A stretch of DNA of 64,000 nt from Mesorhizobium sp. Root157 (GCF_001427385.1 NZ_LMGJ01000033.1:124001-188000); one strand, 5' to 3'; counted from the stretch's first letter, positions 10,981-19,692 are shown. Program-made: numbers and translations. The notes: a model not told the origin generated them from the sequence alone.

Positions 10981-11252
10981 ATGGTAGAGAACGTCCATAG
11001 CTGCAGGCGACGGCCCAAGCCGGGAACGCTGATTGTCGTTGTGGCGTTCGACCGGTGCGAGGACGGGGAGTTGTTCCCGGCATTCGGACCAGCCGATCAG
11101 CAGAACGAAGAACAGCCGATCCGCGCGGCCAGAGCGCTTGCTGACAAGCATGTCGGCGTCATCGCCTGGAGCCGCGAGGCAACCCCGACATTGGCGAGTA
11201 TGGGCCGACGACCACGCTGTTCGTCTCTGGCGTCGTGCCGGAAATGGAGTGA
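10981..11252 (+). pseudogene. Frameshifted small conserved rhizobial protein
   Basis: The frame from the ATG at 10981 reads GTLIVVVAFDRCEDGELFPAF and later HVGVIAWSREA, then leaves the expected track at about 11179-11181. The next frame continues at 11181 as NPDIGEYGPTTTLFVSGVVP and ends PEME at the TGA of 11250-11252. Together the two parts make one coherent ~90-residue protein of a type I recall from rhizobia: a short VVVAFDR strand, a RAAR helix, and a REANPDIGEYG end. A single missing base after the second base of the alanine codon would explain the break. It could be a real pseudogene or a sequencing error. Confidence 0.6.
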
Positions 11253-11344
11253 CAGTTGCTTGTGATCAGCGGGAAAAGAGGGTTAGATCGGGCATGATTG
11301 GCCTCAACCCTTGCGTATCCGCCGTTGCCGCCCACAGTACTCCG

Positions 11345-11701
11345 ATGAGGCAAGCATCGGCGGGCGCAGTTTGCCTGCTGGTGGCAGCGCTCGCCGGCTG
11401 CACGACATCGCCCGCGGACTATGCAGCCACGCTTTCGAAGCAAGACCCTAAATGGCAGTCGCCGCAATGCGAACAAATCCGCTTGGCCGCTACGGAATAT
11501 GAGTCGGTGGAAAAGCAGACCATGAGCGTGGGATCCGGTCTCTTGCTTGGCCCCTATGGGCTCGGGATCGCTCTGGCTGGCAAAGAGCACCGGGAAAAGC
11601 AACGCAAGTTATTTGTCCGCGACATTCATATGCGATGCTCAAGCCTGCCATTGCCACGGAAACTTCAGATCACTCCTTCATCCATGCGACCGGGCAATTA
11701 A
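11345..11701 (+). CDS. Small lipoprotein, function unknown
   Basis: A 118-residue protein with a compact lipoprotein signal: MRQASAGAVCLLVAALAGC with the lipobox LAGC, followed by TTSPADYAATLSKQDPKW. The mature part has a glycine-rich hydrophobic stretch (SVGSGLLLGPYGLGIALAG) and then a basic segment (KEHREKQRKLFVRDIHMRC). An alternative ATG at 11294 has a better ribosome site (AAAAGAGGG upstream) but gives a long N-terminal region before the signal. I do not recognise a named family. It is likely anchored in the cell envelope. Confidence 0.65.
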   Translation: MRQASAGAVCLLVAALAGCTTSPADYAATLSKQDPKWQSPQCEQIRLAATEYESVEKQTMSVGSGLLLGPYGLGIALAGKEHREKQRKLFVRDIHMRCSSLPLPRKLQITPSSMRPGN

Positions 11702-11828
11702 GGCGGCGCGGGTGTTATGGATGCCAAGCTGGAGATATTGGGCTTGCCTAAGGACGGCGCTTAGCGGGTAAGGCGGCTATGGAAGAGCTTCGGATGCGCT
11801 TCGAGATCAATTTTCTTCAGACGGATCT

Positions 11829-12011
11829 GTGGTGACCAAAGAAGGTGAATACATCGGGACGTGGGATACTGATGAAACCGGCGCACTCTATGAGTTTACG
11901 CCCGATGGAGCGACGGAGCCGCTTTTGCGCGACGTGTCTATGGGGTTCTTTTGCAAGGCCATCGCTAATTGGCATGCCCACTCAACGGGAGAGCCGGAGG
12001 GCAAGGCGTAG
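11829..12011 (+). CDS. Possible short hypothetical protein
   Basis: A 60-residue frame starting GTG-GTG: MVTKEGEYIGTWDTDETGAL, then YEFTPDGATEPLLRDVSMGF. The composition looks like a real small protein (acidic, with ordered aromatic residues) and not like a shadow frame. No convincing ribosome site precedes it. Eighteen codons in another frame (11779-11835, from an ATG to TGA) end exactly where this one begins, so it may be a remnant of a longer frameshifted gene. No function can be given. Confidence 0.4.
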   Translation: MVTKEGEYIGTWDTDETGALYEFTPDGATEPLLRDVSMGFFCKAIANWHAHSTGEPEGKA

Positions 12012-12163
12012 ACGCACGATATTGGATATGTGACCCGGTTGGGGGCTTGGGGGAAACCCTCGCGACCTAGTCTCTTGGCTGAATGTTTACTGAACATCGC
12101 GTTCAACGCGAGTTCAAAGCGCGAATGGCATTCTTCTCATGCATCCAACGGGAGGAAGAAGCC

Positions 12164-12442
12164 ATGAACCTCAAGAACATCGTCAAAATCGCCATCGCAT
12201 CCGCCGTGTTGCTGGCACCAAACTCCAGTGCCTACGCTTACTCGATCCACTACAAGGACGGGAAGTACTCGGTCACTTGCGAAAACGGCGACAAATGGAC
12301 CCGAGGTGACGGCACCCAGCAGATTACCCATGCGGACGCCGCGAACATCTGCGCCAAGCGCGGGAGCAGCATTATAGCCCCGGACGGCACTAAGCCAGGA
12401 ACCATGAGGAAGGCTCCGTCCGGCGTGATAAAGCTCAACTAG
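12164..12442 (+). CDS. Small secreted protein, function unknown
   Basis: A 92-residue protein with a strong ribosome site (GGAGGAAG at 12151-12158) before the ATG. The N terminus is a Sec signal peptide (MNLKNIVKIAIASAVLLAPN, likely cut after SAYA). The mature ~65 residues contain two cysteines (VTCENGD and ANICAKRG) that could form one disulfide, and a lysine-rich C terminus. It is followed 15 bases later by a good terminator, so it is a self-contained transcription unit. I do not recognise the family; a periplasmic location is inferred. Confidence 0.75.
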   Translation: MNLKNIVKIAIASAVLLAPNSSAYAYSIHYKDGKYSVTCENGDKWTRGDGTQQITHADAANICAKRGSSIIAPDGTKPGTMRKAPSGVIKLN

Positions 12443-12457
12443 TTGCGCCCAACAAGG

Positions 12458-12478
12458 CCCCGCTCCGGCGGGGTTTTT
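12458..12478 (+). terminator. Rho-independent terminator after the small secreted protein gene
   Basis: CCCCGC at 12458-12463 pairs with GCGGGG at 12468-12473 around a TCCG loop, followed by five T residues. Confidence 0.8.
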
Positions 12479-12556
12479 CTTTGCCGCGGCGCAAAGCAGC
12501 CTCATCCCTGTTCGGCTAATCGTTCTCGACCCCCATCTTGTGATCGAGAGGATCCG

Positions 12557-12631
12557 ATGAACTACGTTGCCTATCTAGCCGCCTTCACCGTGATTGTGGT
12601 GGTTGTCCTGTCGTCCTTGGGCTTCGCGTGA
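12557..12631 (+). CDS. Possible 24-residue membrane peptide
   Basis: An ATG at 12557 opens a 24-codon frame, MNYVAYLAAFTVIVVVVLSS then LGFA, that is one complete hydrophobic helix. GAGAGGA lies 5-6 bases upstream as a plausible ribosome site. The frame sits between two terminators (12458-12478 and 12749-12772), which defines a small independent transcript. It could be a single-span small membrane protein; without conservation data the coding status is uncertain. Confidence 0.4.
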   Translation: MNYVAYLAAFTVIVVVVLSSLGFA

Positions 12632-12748
12632 TCCGCTTGGAGTTCCTGCAGTACATTTGCCCCAGCGCAAAGTAGCCCGGCTTCCAAAGCACTAACCTGG
12701 CACGGTGCCTACCCCAAACGGCACAGTGCTGCGCAAGCACCAACTCAG

Positions 12749-12772
12749 CCCCGGCCTCGCGCCGGGGTTTTT
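12749..12772 (+). terminator. Rho-independent terminator closing the 12.5-12.77 kb mini-unit
   Basis: CCCCGGC at 12749-12755 pairs with GCCGGGG at 12761-12767 around the loop CTCGC, followed by TTTTT. Confidence 0.8.
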
Positions 12773-12859
12773 GCTTGTAGACCGGCGGAGTGCCGGACGT
12801 GGGGTGACGAATAGGCCCACTGGCGGCGGAAGAGCTCAGGCGTAAGCCGTTGAAAATAT

Positions 12860-12935
12860 TGGTGCCCAGGGCCGGAATCGAACCAGCGACACGCGGATTT
12901 TCAATCCGCTGCTCTACCAACTGAGCTACCTGGGC
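12860..12935 (-). tRNA. tRNA-Phe (anticodon GAA)
   Basis: On the minus strand a complete 76-base cloverleaf runs from GCCCAGG to an encoded CCA. The D arm is AGCTCAGTTGGTAGAGC, the anticodon arm is GCGGA-TTGAAAA-TCCGC with anticodon GAA, and the T arm contains GGTTCGATTCC. The acceptor stem GCCCAGG/CCTGGGC pairs fully. Confidence 0.97.
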
Positions 12936-13202
12936 GTTGAACGGAAAGGCTGGATTGACCGCGCTCCCGGCTTTCGCAACATACATCCATACCTACGAAA
13001 GCGCGTGGGTTATAGCATGAGAATCTTGCCTGTCTAGCCGCGTCGGAGGGTTTTAGATTGCATATCGACGGTACATATCCAGCGATGCGCCAAGAGGGTG
13101 AAGTCCGGCTCCCCCACACTGAGTTGGCGTAGAATTGCTTGTGCTGGCGGGTTGGGCATTCACCGGATGTCGGCAGACATACCGGATCGGAAGTATTTGC
13201 AG

Positions 13203-13673
13203 CTACCCAAGGCGCCGATAGCGTGTCAGGCTCACATAGCGCTTGCGCGGTCCACGCACGCGCCAGAATTCTGACCAACAATTCCTGTTTTGAAACAGAA
13301 ATCGACCGCGATACATATCGGCGCCACAACAATGGTGCACCGTTTGACAAGCGGCAAGGTCGAGCCTGACGAATTCCAGGCCAGTGGCGAACCGGACGAT
13401 GACCCCGCCGTCGTCCATGGTCAGTTGGTAGGTTCGGCTTGCCTCGATTGCGGCATCGCCAATCTGCAATTCGCCCCTCTCGACGATTGACGTTCCGGTT
13501 ATCGTTGTCAAACCGGTGAAATCATGCCGTTGTCGATTGAAGTGGTCGATCACGGTGCGCCGCACTTGCCATTTGCCGGTGAAATCACGCGGCAAAACGC
13601 CGGCTGCCGATGCGGACACCACTCCAGCGACCGGTTCGCTGTCAGGAACTGCCGGGTGGCGGTCGGATTGCAT
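13203..13673 (-). CDS. DUF6314 family protein
   Basis: A 156-residue protein starting at the ATG at 13673; an in-frame TTG at 13721 would add 16 residues. The family features I recall for DUF6314 are present in order: FTGKWQVRRTVIDH, then GTSIVERGELQIG, a cysteine-histidine segment HHCCGADMYRGRF, and the end motif FWRVRGPRKRYVSLTRYR. It looks like a lipocalin-like beta-barrel of cytoplasmic location, but the function is unknown. It is divergent from eptA. Confidence 0.8.
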   Translation of the reverse strand: MQSDRHPAVPDSEPVAGVVSASAAGVLPRDFTGKWQVRRTVIDHFNRQRHDFTGLTTITGTSIVERGELQIGDAAIEASRTYQLTMDDGGVIVRFATGLEFVRLDLAACQTVHHCCGADMYRGRFLFQNRNCWSEFWRVRGPRKRYVSLTRYRRLG

Positions 13674-13983
13674 AGTGAGCCCTATCAAAGTCCCCGGCCT
13701 TTTTGCCACTTTCACGCACAAAAGCAGTGTCCGCAGTCCTGCAGCCTGGTCTTTACCCGATCGAGCAGCTTTTTGCCAATCTTAGGCAGTGTCATCCCGA
13801 CGTCCTCGAACACATTATCGGCCGTGCCTCTCGAGAACACGGCATTGAGCCAGGCCACGAAGATCGACCATCCCTGAATCTGTGTTGAGCGATTGAGCCG
13901 CATAATCTTGCAGATTGTGCCACAACAGAGACACAATCAAAGTGGCTTGAAAAGCCAGCCAATTTGACATCGCCGAGCCAGCC
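13674..13983. other. Intergenic region between DUF6314 gene and eptA
   Basis: This 310-base stretch separates two divergent genes and so should hold both promoters. Short open frames occur on both strands, but none has a ribosome site or a recognisable domain. I see no repeat or terminator in it. Confidence 0.5.
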
Positions 13984-15606
13984 ATGAAATTGCAGCGTCC
14001 CGTTATCGGCAGCACCGTTCTGTCGGTCATCGTTGCGGTCTACGTGCTTTTTCTGAACAACGCGACCTTCTGGAGCAAGATTTCCGGCCAATTTGCCGGG
14101 CATCCGCTGAACGTCGCGATTTTGGGCACTGCGGTATTGCTGCTCTATATCGTCTTTCTGGTCGCCTTCTCGGCCCCTTACGTGATCAAACCGGTGTTCA
14201 TGGCGGTGGTGATGATCTCCGCCGGCGTGGCCTATTTCACGGATACGTTCGGTACCATTCTGGATCGCGACATGATCCAGAACATTGCCCAGACCACCGG
14301 GCCTGAATCGAGCCATCTGATCACGTCCGAATTCCTGCTGCAGCTGCTGCTCTTCGGTGTCGTTCCTAGCCTGCTGATCGCCTGGGTGCGCATCAAGCAC
14401 AAACCGTTTTGGCAAAAGGTCAGGACGAACACCGTGCTGTGCCTCGGTCTCGTCGCGCTTTCCGTGCTGCTGGTTGCCAGCAATTTCCGCACCTACATCC
14501 CGTTCTGGCAGCATGAGCGCAAGGTGACGATGGTTTACCTGAACCCCGCCATGGCGCTGGTTGGATCAGTCGACTACGGGGTGCACCAGTTCCGGGACGC
14601 CAACATCGTTGCCCAGCCCTATGGCGAAGATGCCAGGCAAGGCCCCAGACTCACGGCAGCCAGGAAGAAGACGGTGCTGGTCCTGGTTGTCGGCGAGACC
14701 GCACGGGCACAGAACTTCAGCCTCAACGGCTATGCCCGCGACACCAATCCCGAACTTGCCGCCCGCAACGTCATCGCCTTCCAGAACGTGACGAGTTGCG
14801 GCACCGCCACCGCCGTCTCGATGCCTTGCATGTTTTCCCATCTCGGCCGCGACAATTATTCGAAGCGCGCCGCGCTCGGCTCTGAAAATCTGGTGGACGT
14901 GCTCCGGCACGCGGGCCTGACCGTCGAATGGTGGGAAAACAACACCGGCACCAAGAACATTGCCGACCGCGTTCCCACCATGCTGATGACGGCGCATCCC
15001 GACCCCAAGCTATGCAGCGGCGGCGAGTGTCTCGATCAGGTTCTTGTCGACAAACTCACTACGCGTCTCGACAATCTCGACGGCAACGCGGTTCTGATCC
15101 TGCACACCATGGGCAGCCACGGCCCTGCCTACTACCAGCGCTATCCGGAAAGTTTCGAGCGCTTCAAGCCGGCATGCCGAACGGCCGAACTCGCCAACTG
15201 CTCTGCGCAGGAACTGACGAATGTCTATGACAATACGATCCTCTACACGGATCATATCCTGGCTGCGATCATCGATGTGCTGAAGCAGCACGGCGACGCC
15301 TATGCCTCGGCCATGTACTACATGTCCGACCACGGCGAGTCGCTCGGCGAAAACGGCCTCTACCTTCACGGCGCGCCCTACCTGATCGCGCCGGAAACGC
15401 AAACATCGATTCCGTTCATCGTCTGGTTCTCGGACGATTTCGTCACGCAGGCCGGTCTTGACCTCGGCTGCCTCGGCGCCCGCACGGAAGAGCCGCTATC
15501 GCATGACAACATGTTCGATACGGTTCTGGGCCTGATGGACGTGCAGACCAAGGTCTACGATGCTGGGCGCGATGCCTTTGCCGCGTGCCGCAGCCAGGGA
15601 ACTTGA
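13984..15606 (+). CDS. eptA: Lipid A phosphoethanolamine transferase (EptA family)
   Basis: Inner-membrane enzyme that transfers phosphoethanolamine from phosphatidylethanolamine to lipid A, lowering surface charge and cationic peptide binding. The 540 residues comprise about five N-terminal membrane helices (to ~165) and a periplasmic sulfatase-fold domain. The zinc-ligand motif GETARAQNFSLNGY has its Glu at 238, the nucleophile segment TSCGTATAVSMPCMFS starts near 270, and the Asp-His zinc pair is in YYMSDHGESLGENGLYLHG. All key residues are present, so it should be active. It stands alone, without the two-component regulator often found beside eptA. The next gene is convergent. Confidence 0.93.
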   Translation: MKLQRPVIGSTVLSVIVAVYVLFLNNATFWSKISGQFAGHPLNVAILGTAVLLLYIVFLVAFSAPYVIKPVFMAVVMISAGVAYFTDTFGTILDRDMIQNIAQTTGPESSHLITSEFLLQLLLFGVVPSLLIAWVRIKHKPFWQKVRTNTVLCLGLVALSVLLVASNFRTYIPFWQHERKVTMVYLNPAMALVGSVDYGVHQFRDANIVAQPYGEDARQGPRLTAARKKTVLVLVVGETARAQNFSLNGYARDTNPELAARNVIAFQNVTSCGTATAVSMPCMFSHLGRDNYSKRAALGSENLVDVLRHAGLTVEWWENNTGTKNIADRVPTMLMTAHPDPKLCSGGECLDQVLVDKLTTRLDNLDGNAVLILHTMGSHGPAYYQRYPESFERFKPACRTAELANCSAQELTNVYDNTILYTDHILAAIIDVLKQHGDAYASAMYYMSDHGESLGENGLYLHGAPYLIAPETQTSIPFIVWFSDDFVTQAGLDLGCLGARTEEPLSHDNMFDTVLGLMDVQTKVYDAGRDAFAACRSQGT

Positions 15607-15713
15607 TCCGGCGCCCTATCGGATCTCAGCGGCCACGCCGTTTCATGCCGCTGAGCGCATTCCCGACGATACGGCTTCACATCTGGCACCGATGCTCCAA
15701 GCGGGTACACCAA

Positions 15714-15745
15714 ACCCGCCAGCCTCACGGCCGGCGGGTTTTTTT
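15714..15745 (+). terminator. Rho-independent terminator after eptA
   Basis: ACCCGCC at 15714-15720 pairs with GGCGGGT, extended by GCC/GGC past one mismatch around a TCAC loop, and is followed by a run of seven T. It lies about 105 bases after the eptA stop. Confidence 0.75.
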
Positions 15746-15755
15746 GTAACTGGCC

Positions 15756-16217
15756 TCAGGCGGCCTTCGGCTTGCGGCCTCGTTTGGCGGGAGCCGCCGT
15801 GGGCGCCGACTCGGCCTTGGCTTTGCGGCCAAGCCCCATCTTCTTGGCGAGTGCCGAACGGGCAGCGGCATAATTGGGAGCCACCATCGGATAGTCGGCC
15901 GCCAGCTTCCATTTGGCCCGATATTCATCGGGCGTCATGCCGAGCAAACCAAGATGCCGCTTCATCGACTTGAATTTCCGCCCGTCCTCCAGGCTCACGA
16001 TGTAGTCCGGGAATACGGACTTTTTCGGATTGACGGCCGGCGTCAACGAGACGGCCTCAACCTCGCCGGGTTGCCCCAGCCTCGAAAGCGCGGCACTGAC
16101 GCTGACTATGAGAGATGCCAGTTCAGTTGTCGGAACCGGATTGTTCGAAACATAGGCAGAAACAATGTCTGCTGTCAGTTCCAGATGGGTTTCGTTGTTT
16201 TCCAGCTGATCACTCAT
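15756..16217 (-). CDS. MucR/Ros family transcriptional regulator lacking two zinc ligands
   Basis: A 153-residue regulator of the MucR/Ros family, which in rhizobia controls exopolysaccharide, motility and cell-cycle genes by binding AT-rich DNA. The core reads [20 protein letters not shown] and then [13 protein letters not shown] and [21 protein letters not shown]. Compared with the canonical Ros zinc site (Cys, Asp, His, His), the Cys is Ser and the last His is Gly, while Asp and the first His remain. Mesorhizobium paralogues without zinc are known to fold and bind DNA, so this is probably functional. The C terminus ends [11 protein letters not shown], like an AT-hook. Its AT-rich upstream region could allow autoregulation. 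Confidence 0.9.
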   Translation of the reverse strand: MSDQLENNETHLELTADIVSAYVSNNPVPTTELASLIVSVSAALSRLGQPGEVEAVSLTPAVNPKKSVFPDYIVSLEDGRKFKSMKRHLGLLGMTPDEYRAKWKLAADYPMVAPNYAAARSALAKKMGLGRKAKAESAPTAAPAKRGRKPKAA

Positions 16218-16826
16218 TTATTATTGCTCTTTCAATATTGATCGGTATAGAGGCCCTCCAATAGTGAACATTTCCGACAATGTCACCCTATTTCCAACAT
16301 GTCGCCCGCCGTTATCAGGAAGAACCGCTTTCTGCCCGCAGACTTCGGCAGGTATGCGCGCTGATCGAGGGAACATAACAGCGGCTCGCGAGTTGATGGC
16401 GGCGCCCGTTCGCGGGAGCGTCTTAGGCAACAGGCCCGTCGTCTCCTATGAGGCGACGGGCTCTCCGTCGCAATCGTCAGGCCTGGCCGTCAGGCTGAAG
16501 CGGTCGACCTGAGCCCCTTGTATCCATGCGCGTTCTCGCCTGCTGGAGCTGAGATCGAGTGGATACGGGCGATGGTGACACAGAGCGATTAACCCGACGC
16601 CATCGGCCCAAAGGATAGCAGCGGCGGCAAAATGAGCCTTAGTGGCCCATTTTTACTTAGGCCAAAGCATAGCAATTGAGGTATTCATATTAGAAATTTA
16701 GCAAGTACATACCCGAAGCAGTATTCTTACATAAGGTAGTATTACTAAATGTATTAGTGGTTTCTTTACATTTTTTCTGCGAATGTTCCCATGGGTTAGT
16801 CGGCTTGGAATACGGATGGGGGCATC
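16218..16826. other. 609-base gene-free region with AT-rich tract and tandem hairpins
   Basis: Between divergent mucR-like and MHYT genes I find no convincing protein gene. Two hairpins occur: one with a TTCG loop around 16412-16430 (CCCG-TTCG-CGGG core), and a 12-bp stem (16434-16445 with 16450-16461, one GU pair, CTAT loop) not followed by T residues. From about 16630 to 16800 the sequence turns strongly AT-rich, with many TA steps, the sort of DNA that MucR/Ros proteins bind. It may hold promoters for both genes, and possibly a small RNA. Confidence 0.5.
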
Positions 16827-18923
16827 GTGCTTAAAGTAGTTTCGTGTCTCGCCTACGAGCATGATTATTCTTTCGTCGTCGTTGCCGCGATTGTCTGCAT
16901 CGCCGGCGCGGTGATGACGATCCAGCTCTTTGACCGAGCCCAAAGGCTCACCGCCCAGGCCCAAACCACCTGGGTCGTTCTGTCGGGCATTGCCGGCGGC
17001 GCGGCGATCTGGACGACGCACTTCGTTGCGATGCTCGGTTTCCAAATGCCGATGGACCATGCTTTCAATCCTGTCTTGACCATCGCGTCGCTTTTGATCC
17101 CCATTGGTTTCACGACCATGGCAGGTCTCCAACTCGCCGCTGGCAGGGCCGCCAGCGTGCCGAGCGAAATCGGCGGTGTAATCATCGGGCTCGGCATTGT
17201 CGGCATGCACTTTACCGGAATGGCCGGACTGGAGGTAGCGGGCCGCATCGAATGGGATTGGTCCCTCGTTGCCATGTCGATTCTGTTCGCGATCGGTTTC
17301 GGCGTGCTGACGGCTCATATCCTGGCGCGGCATAGCTTCCGGCTTTCCCGGCCGCTTGCGGTGGCTACGCTCGTTCTTGCCATTTGCAGCATGCATTTCA
17401 CCGCCATGGGCGCCGCAACGCTGATCCCGGATCCGTCGGTTGCAGTCCCGCCGCGGATGTTCTCCAGCGAATTCCTCGCCGTACTCGTCCTTGCCACCAT
17501 GGCGGTCGTGGCCGGGGTGGCGCTCTATGTCATGGATGCGCGCTCGCAGCGCGAACTGATCGACAGCTTCCGGCATGCGGCCATGCATGACGCACTGACC
17601 GGTTTGCCTAACCGCGCCTTCCTGTCGGCCAACCTTCCCGAAATGCTCGAACGCAGCCGGGCGGCCGGGCAGAAGGCGGCTGTGGTCGTCGTCGACCTCG
17701 ACCGGTTCAAGGAAATCAACGATGTTCACGGACATCTTGCCGGGGATCTGTTGCTGCAAAATCTTGCCGGCCGGCTCAGCCAAATTCTCGAGGCGGACGA
17801 AGTGATTGCCCGCGTCGGCGGCGATGAATTCGTCGCCGTAAGGCAGCATGTCCAGCACAAGCGAGAGGTCGATGAATTCGTGGATCGGCTTGTCGCCTGC
17901 GCCGTGGAGCCGCTTCAAAGAGGGGGCAGCACCTTGTCGGTGGGGGCGAGTGTCGGCGTCAGCCTTTACCCCAACGATGCCGACGATGTCGACGACCTGA
18001 TCGGTGCCGCCGACCTCGCCATGTACCGTGCCAAGCGTTCCATCGGCGACAAGATCTGCTACTACGAACCGTCGATGGACGAGGGGCGGCGTGAACGCAG
18101 CGCGCTGGCCATCGAGCTTCGCCCCGCAGTCACGCGTAACGAACTGGAACTGTACTATCAGCCGCAGTTCGACGTCCGCACCGGCGCAGTCAGCGGGTAC
18201 GAGGCGCTGCTGCGCTGGCACCACCGCGAGCGCGGCATCGTTTCTCCCGTCGAATTCATTCCGATAGCCGAGGAAACCGGGCTGATCATACCGATCGGCG
18301 AATGGGTGCTGAGGACCGCTTGCGCGGAGGCGGCCGGTTGGGGAAAGCCATATCGGGTGGCCGTCAATATTGCGTCGGCCCAACTCACGCAGGCAGACCT
18401 GCCGAGGATCGTCCACGAGACACTTCTGACGACCGGGCTGGCGGCCTCCAGGCTGGAACTCGAAATCACCGAGGCCAGCATCATAGAGGATCGCAACCGG
18501 GCCCTGTATGTCGTTCGCCAGTTAAAGGCGCTGGGAGTCAGCATCGCCATGGATGACTACGGAACCGGTTACTCGTCACTTTCGACATTGCGCATATTCC
18601 CCTTCGACAAGGTCAAGATAGACCGCTCCTTCATCGAGGGCGTGACCACCGACGACGCTTCGGCGGCGATCGTCAAGGCGACGATCCTGCTGGCTTCCGG
18701 TCTCCACATATCGGTGCTGGCCGAAGGCGTGGAGCGGCAGGAACATTTCGATTTCCTGCAGGCCGAGGGTTGCACCGAGGTTCAGGGTTTCCTCTTCGGG
18801 TACCCGCAACCGCTGTCGGAAATCGCCGAACTGGCCAATCGCGGCGGTCGCAAAAGCAAGACGGCCGCACCACGTGTTGCCTGGCCCATGGACGTACAGA
18901 TCGCCAGCGCCGCGGGCAGATAG
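16827..18923 (+). CDS. MHYT-GGDEF-EAL cyclic-di-GMP protein
   Basis: A 698-residue membrane protein that could both make and break cyclic di-GMP. The N-terminal ~240 residues are an MHYT sensor with about seven helices and the repeated motifs TTHFVAML, GMHFTGMAGLEV and MHFTAMGAAT, thought to bind copper or a diatomic gas. A GGDEF domain follows with an intact RVGGDEF site at about 329-335. The EAL domain has its EAL at about 459-461, with the catalytic Asn, DDYGTG and AEGVE elements in place. Both active sites look intact. The start is the GTG at 16827, after ATGGGGGC. It is convergent with kdpE and has no operon partners. Confidence 0.93.
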   Translation: MLKVVSCLAYEHDYSFVVVAAIVCIAGAVMTIQLFDRAQRLTAQAQTTWVVLSGIAGGAAIWTTHFVAMLGFQMPMDHAFNPVLTIASLLIPIGFTTMAGLQLAAGRAASVPSEIGGVIIGLGIVGMHFTGMAGLEVAGRIEWDWSLVAMSILFAIGFGVLTAHILARHSFRLSRPLAVATLVLAICSMHFTAMGAATLIPDPSVAVPPRMFSSEFLAVLVLATMAVVAGVALYVMDARSQRELIDSFRHAAMHDALTGLPNRAFLSANLPEMLERSRAAGQKAAVVVVDLDRFKEINDVHGHLAGDLLLQNLAGRLSQILEADEVIARVGGDEFVAVRQHVQHKREVDEFVDRLVACAVEPLQRGGSTLSVGASVGVSLYPNDADDVDDLIGAADLAMYRAKRSIGDKICYYEPSMDEGRRERSALAIELRPAVTRNELELYYQPQFDVRTGAVSGYEALLRWHHRERGIVSPVEFIPIAEETGLIIPIGEWVLRTACAEAAGWGKPYRVAVNIASAQLTQADLPRIVHETLLTTGLAASRLELEITEASIIEDRNRALYVVRQLKALGVSIAMDDYGTGYSSLSTLRIFPFDKVKIDRSFIEGVTTDDASAAIVKATILLASGLHISVLAEGVERQEHFDFLQAEGCTEVQGFLFGYPQPLSEIAELANRGGRKSKTAAPRVAWPMDVQIASAAGR

Positions 18924-18990
18924 CGGCCGGCATCCCAGTCATCGCCACCCCGGCCGGGGAACACGGGCGCAAGGCGCTGCGCGAGGCTCT

Positions 18991-19692
18991 TCAGCGATCC
19001 TCATCGGCTTCGCGCAGCCGGTATCCGACGCCTGTTTCGGTCGTAATGTATTGGGGCTCGTCCGGACTCCGCTCGATTTTCTGGCGAAGTTGGCGAACAT
19101 AGACCCGGAGATACTGAACGTCGGTCGTTCCGTCCCAAATCTGATTCAACAAGTAGCGGTGGGTGAGGACCTTTCCCGCATGCTGCACGAGAATGCGCAG
19201 GATGTCGTATTCCTTGGGCGACAGCTTTACCTCCTCGCCGGTAACCCTGACGATGCGCCTGACGAGATCGACGCTCAGGTCGCCGGTTTGGAATATCGCC
19301 CGCTCGCCCTTTTGCTGGAGCTTGTGGCGCAACGCGACCCGGATGCGCGCCACCAGTTCCTTCATGCCGAAAGGCTTGGTCACATAATCGTCGGCGCCAA
19401 GTTCCAGCGCCCTGACGATGCCGGCTTCGTCGGTGCGGCTGGACAAAATGACGACAGGCAGGTCCAGAAGCTCGCCCTGCCATTTCGCCACAAGATCGTG
19501 CCCGGCCATATCGGGCAGGCCAAGATCGAGAATGATAAGATCGGGCCGCTCCTGCTCGACCATGGCGATGGCGTGCCGTGCATTCGAGGCCTCGACAACC
19601 GCATAGCCCTCCGCCGCAAGGCCGACGCGAAGAAGCTTCCGGATTGGCGGCTCGTCGTCGACGACCAATATTGTCACGGCGGCGTTCGTCAT
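18991..19692 (-). CDS. kdpE: KdpE response regulator
   Basis: OmpR-family response regulator of the Kdp system, 233 residues. The receiver domain has the acidic pair DDE at 12-14, the phosphoacceptor in ILDLGLPD at Asp56 and the conserved KPFGMKELVARIRVALR segment. The C-terminal winged helix holds LSPKEYDILRILVQHAGKVL and YLRVYVRQLRQKIE. It overlaps the kdpD stop by four bases (ATGA) and is the last gene of the operon. It activates the kdp promoter when phosphorylated by KdpD under potassium limitation. Confidence 0.95.
   Translation of the reverse strand: MTNAAVTILVVDDEPPIRKLLRVGLAAEGYAVVEASNARHAIAMVEQERPDLIILDLGLPDMAGHDLVAKWQGELLDLPVVILSSRTDEAGIVRALELGADDYVTKPFGMKELVARIRVALRHKLQQKGERAIFQTGDLSVDLVRRIVRVTGEEVKLSPKEYDILRILVQHAGKVLTHRYLLNQIWDGTTDVQYLRVYVRQLRQKIERSPDEPQYITTETGVGYRLREADEDR

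Noticed and set aside
11779-11835. An 18-codon mini-frame ending at the start of the 60-residue hypothetical
   Set aside because: It is too short to support as a gene; I noted it only as a possible sign of a frameshift.
13712-13936. A 74-codon minus-strand frame upstream of eptA
   Set aside because: It lacks a ribosome site and a known domain and lies where promoters are expected.
16264-16512. An 82-codon plus-strand frame in the gene-free region
   Set aside because: It has no ribosome site, crosses both hairpins, and has no recognisable features.
16698-18416. A 572-codon minus-strand frame antisense to the MHYT-GGDEF-EAL gene
   Set aside because: The plus-strand gene has all domain motifs; the antisense frame has none.
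18940-18962. CCCCGGCCGGGG palindrome between the MHYT gene and kdpE
   Set aside because: It is short, has no T tract on either side, and such GC palindromes are common by chance here.
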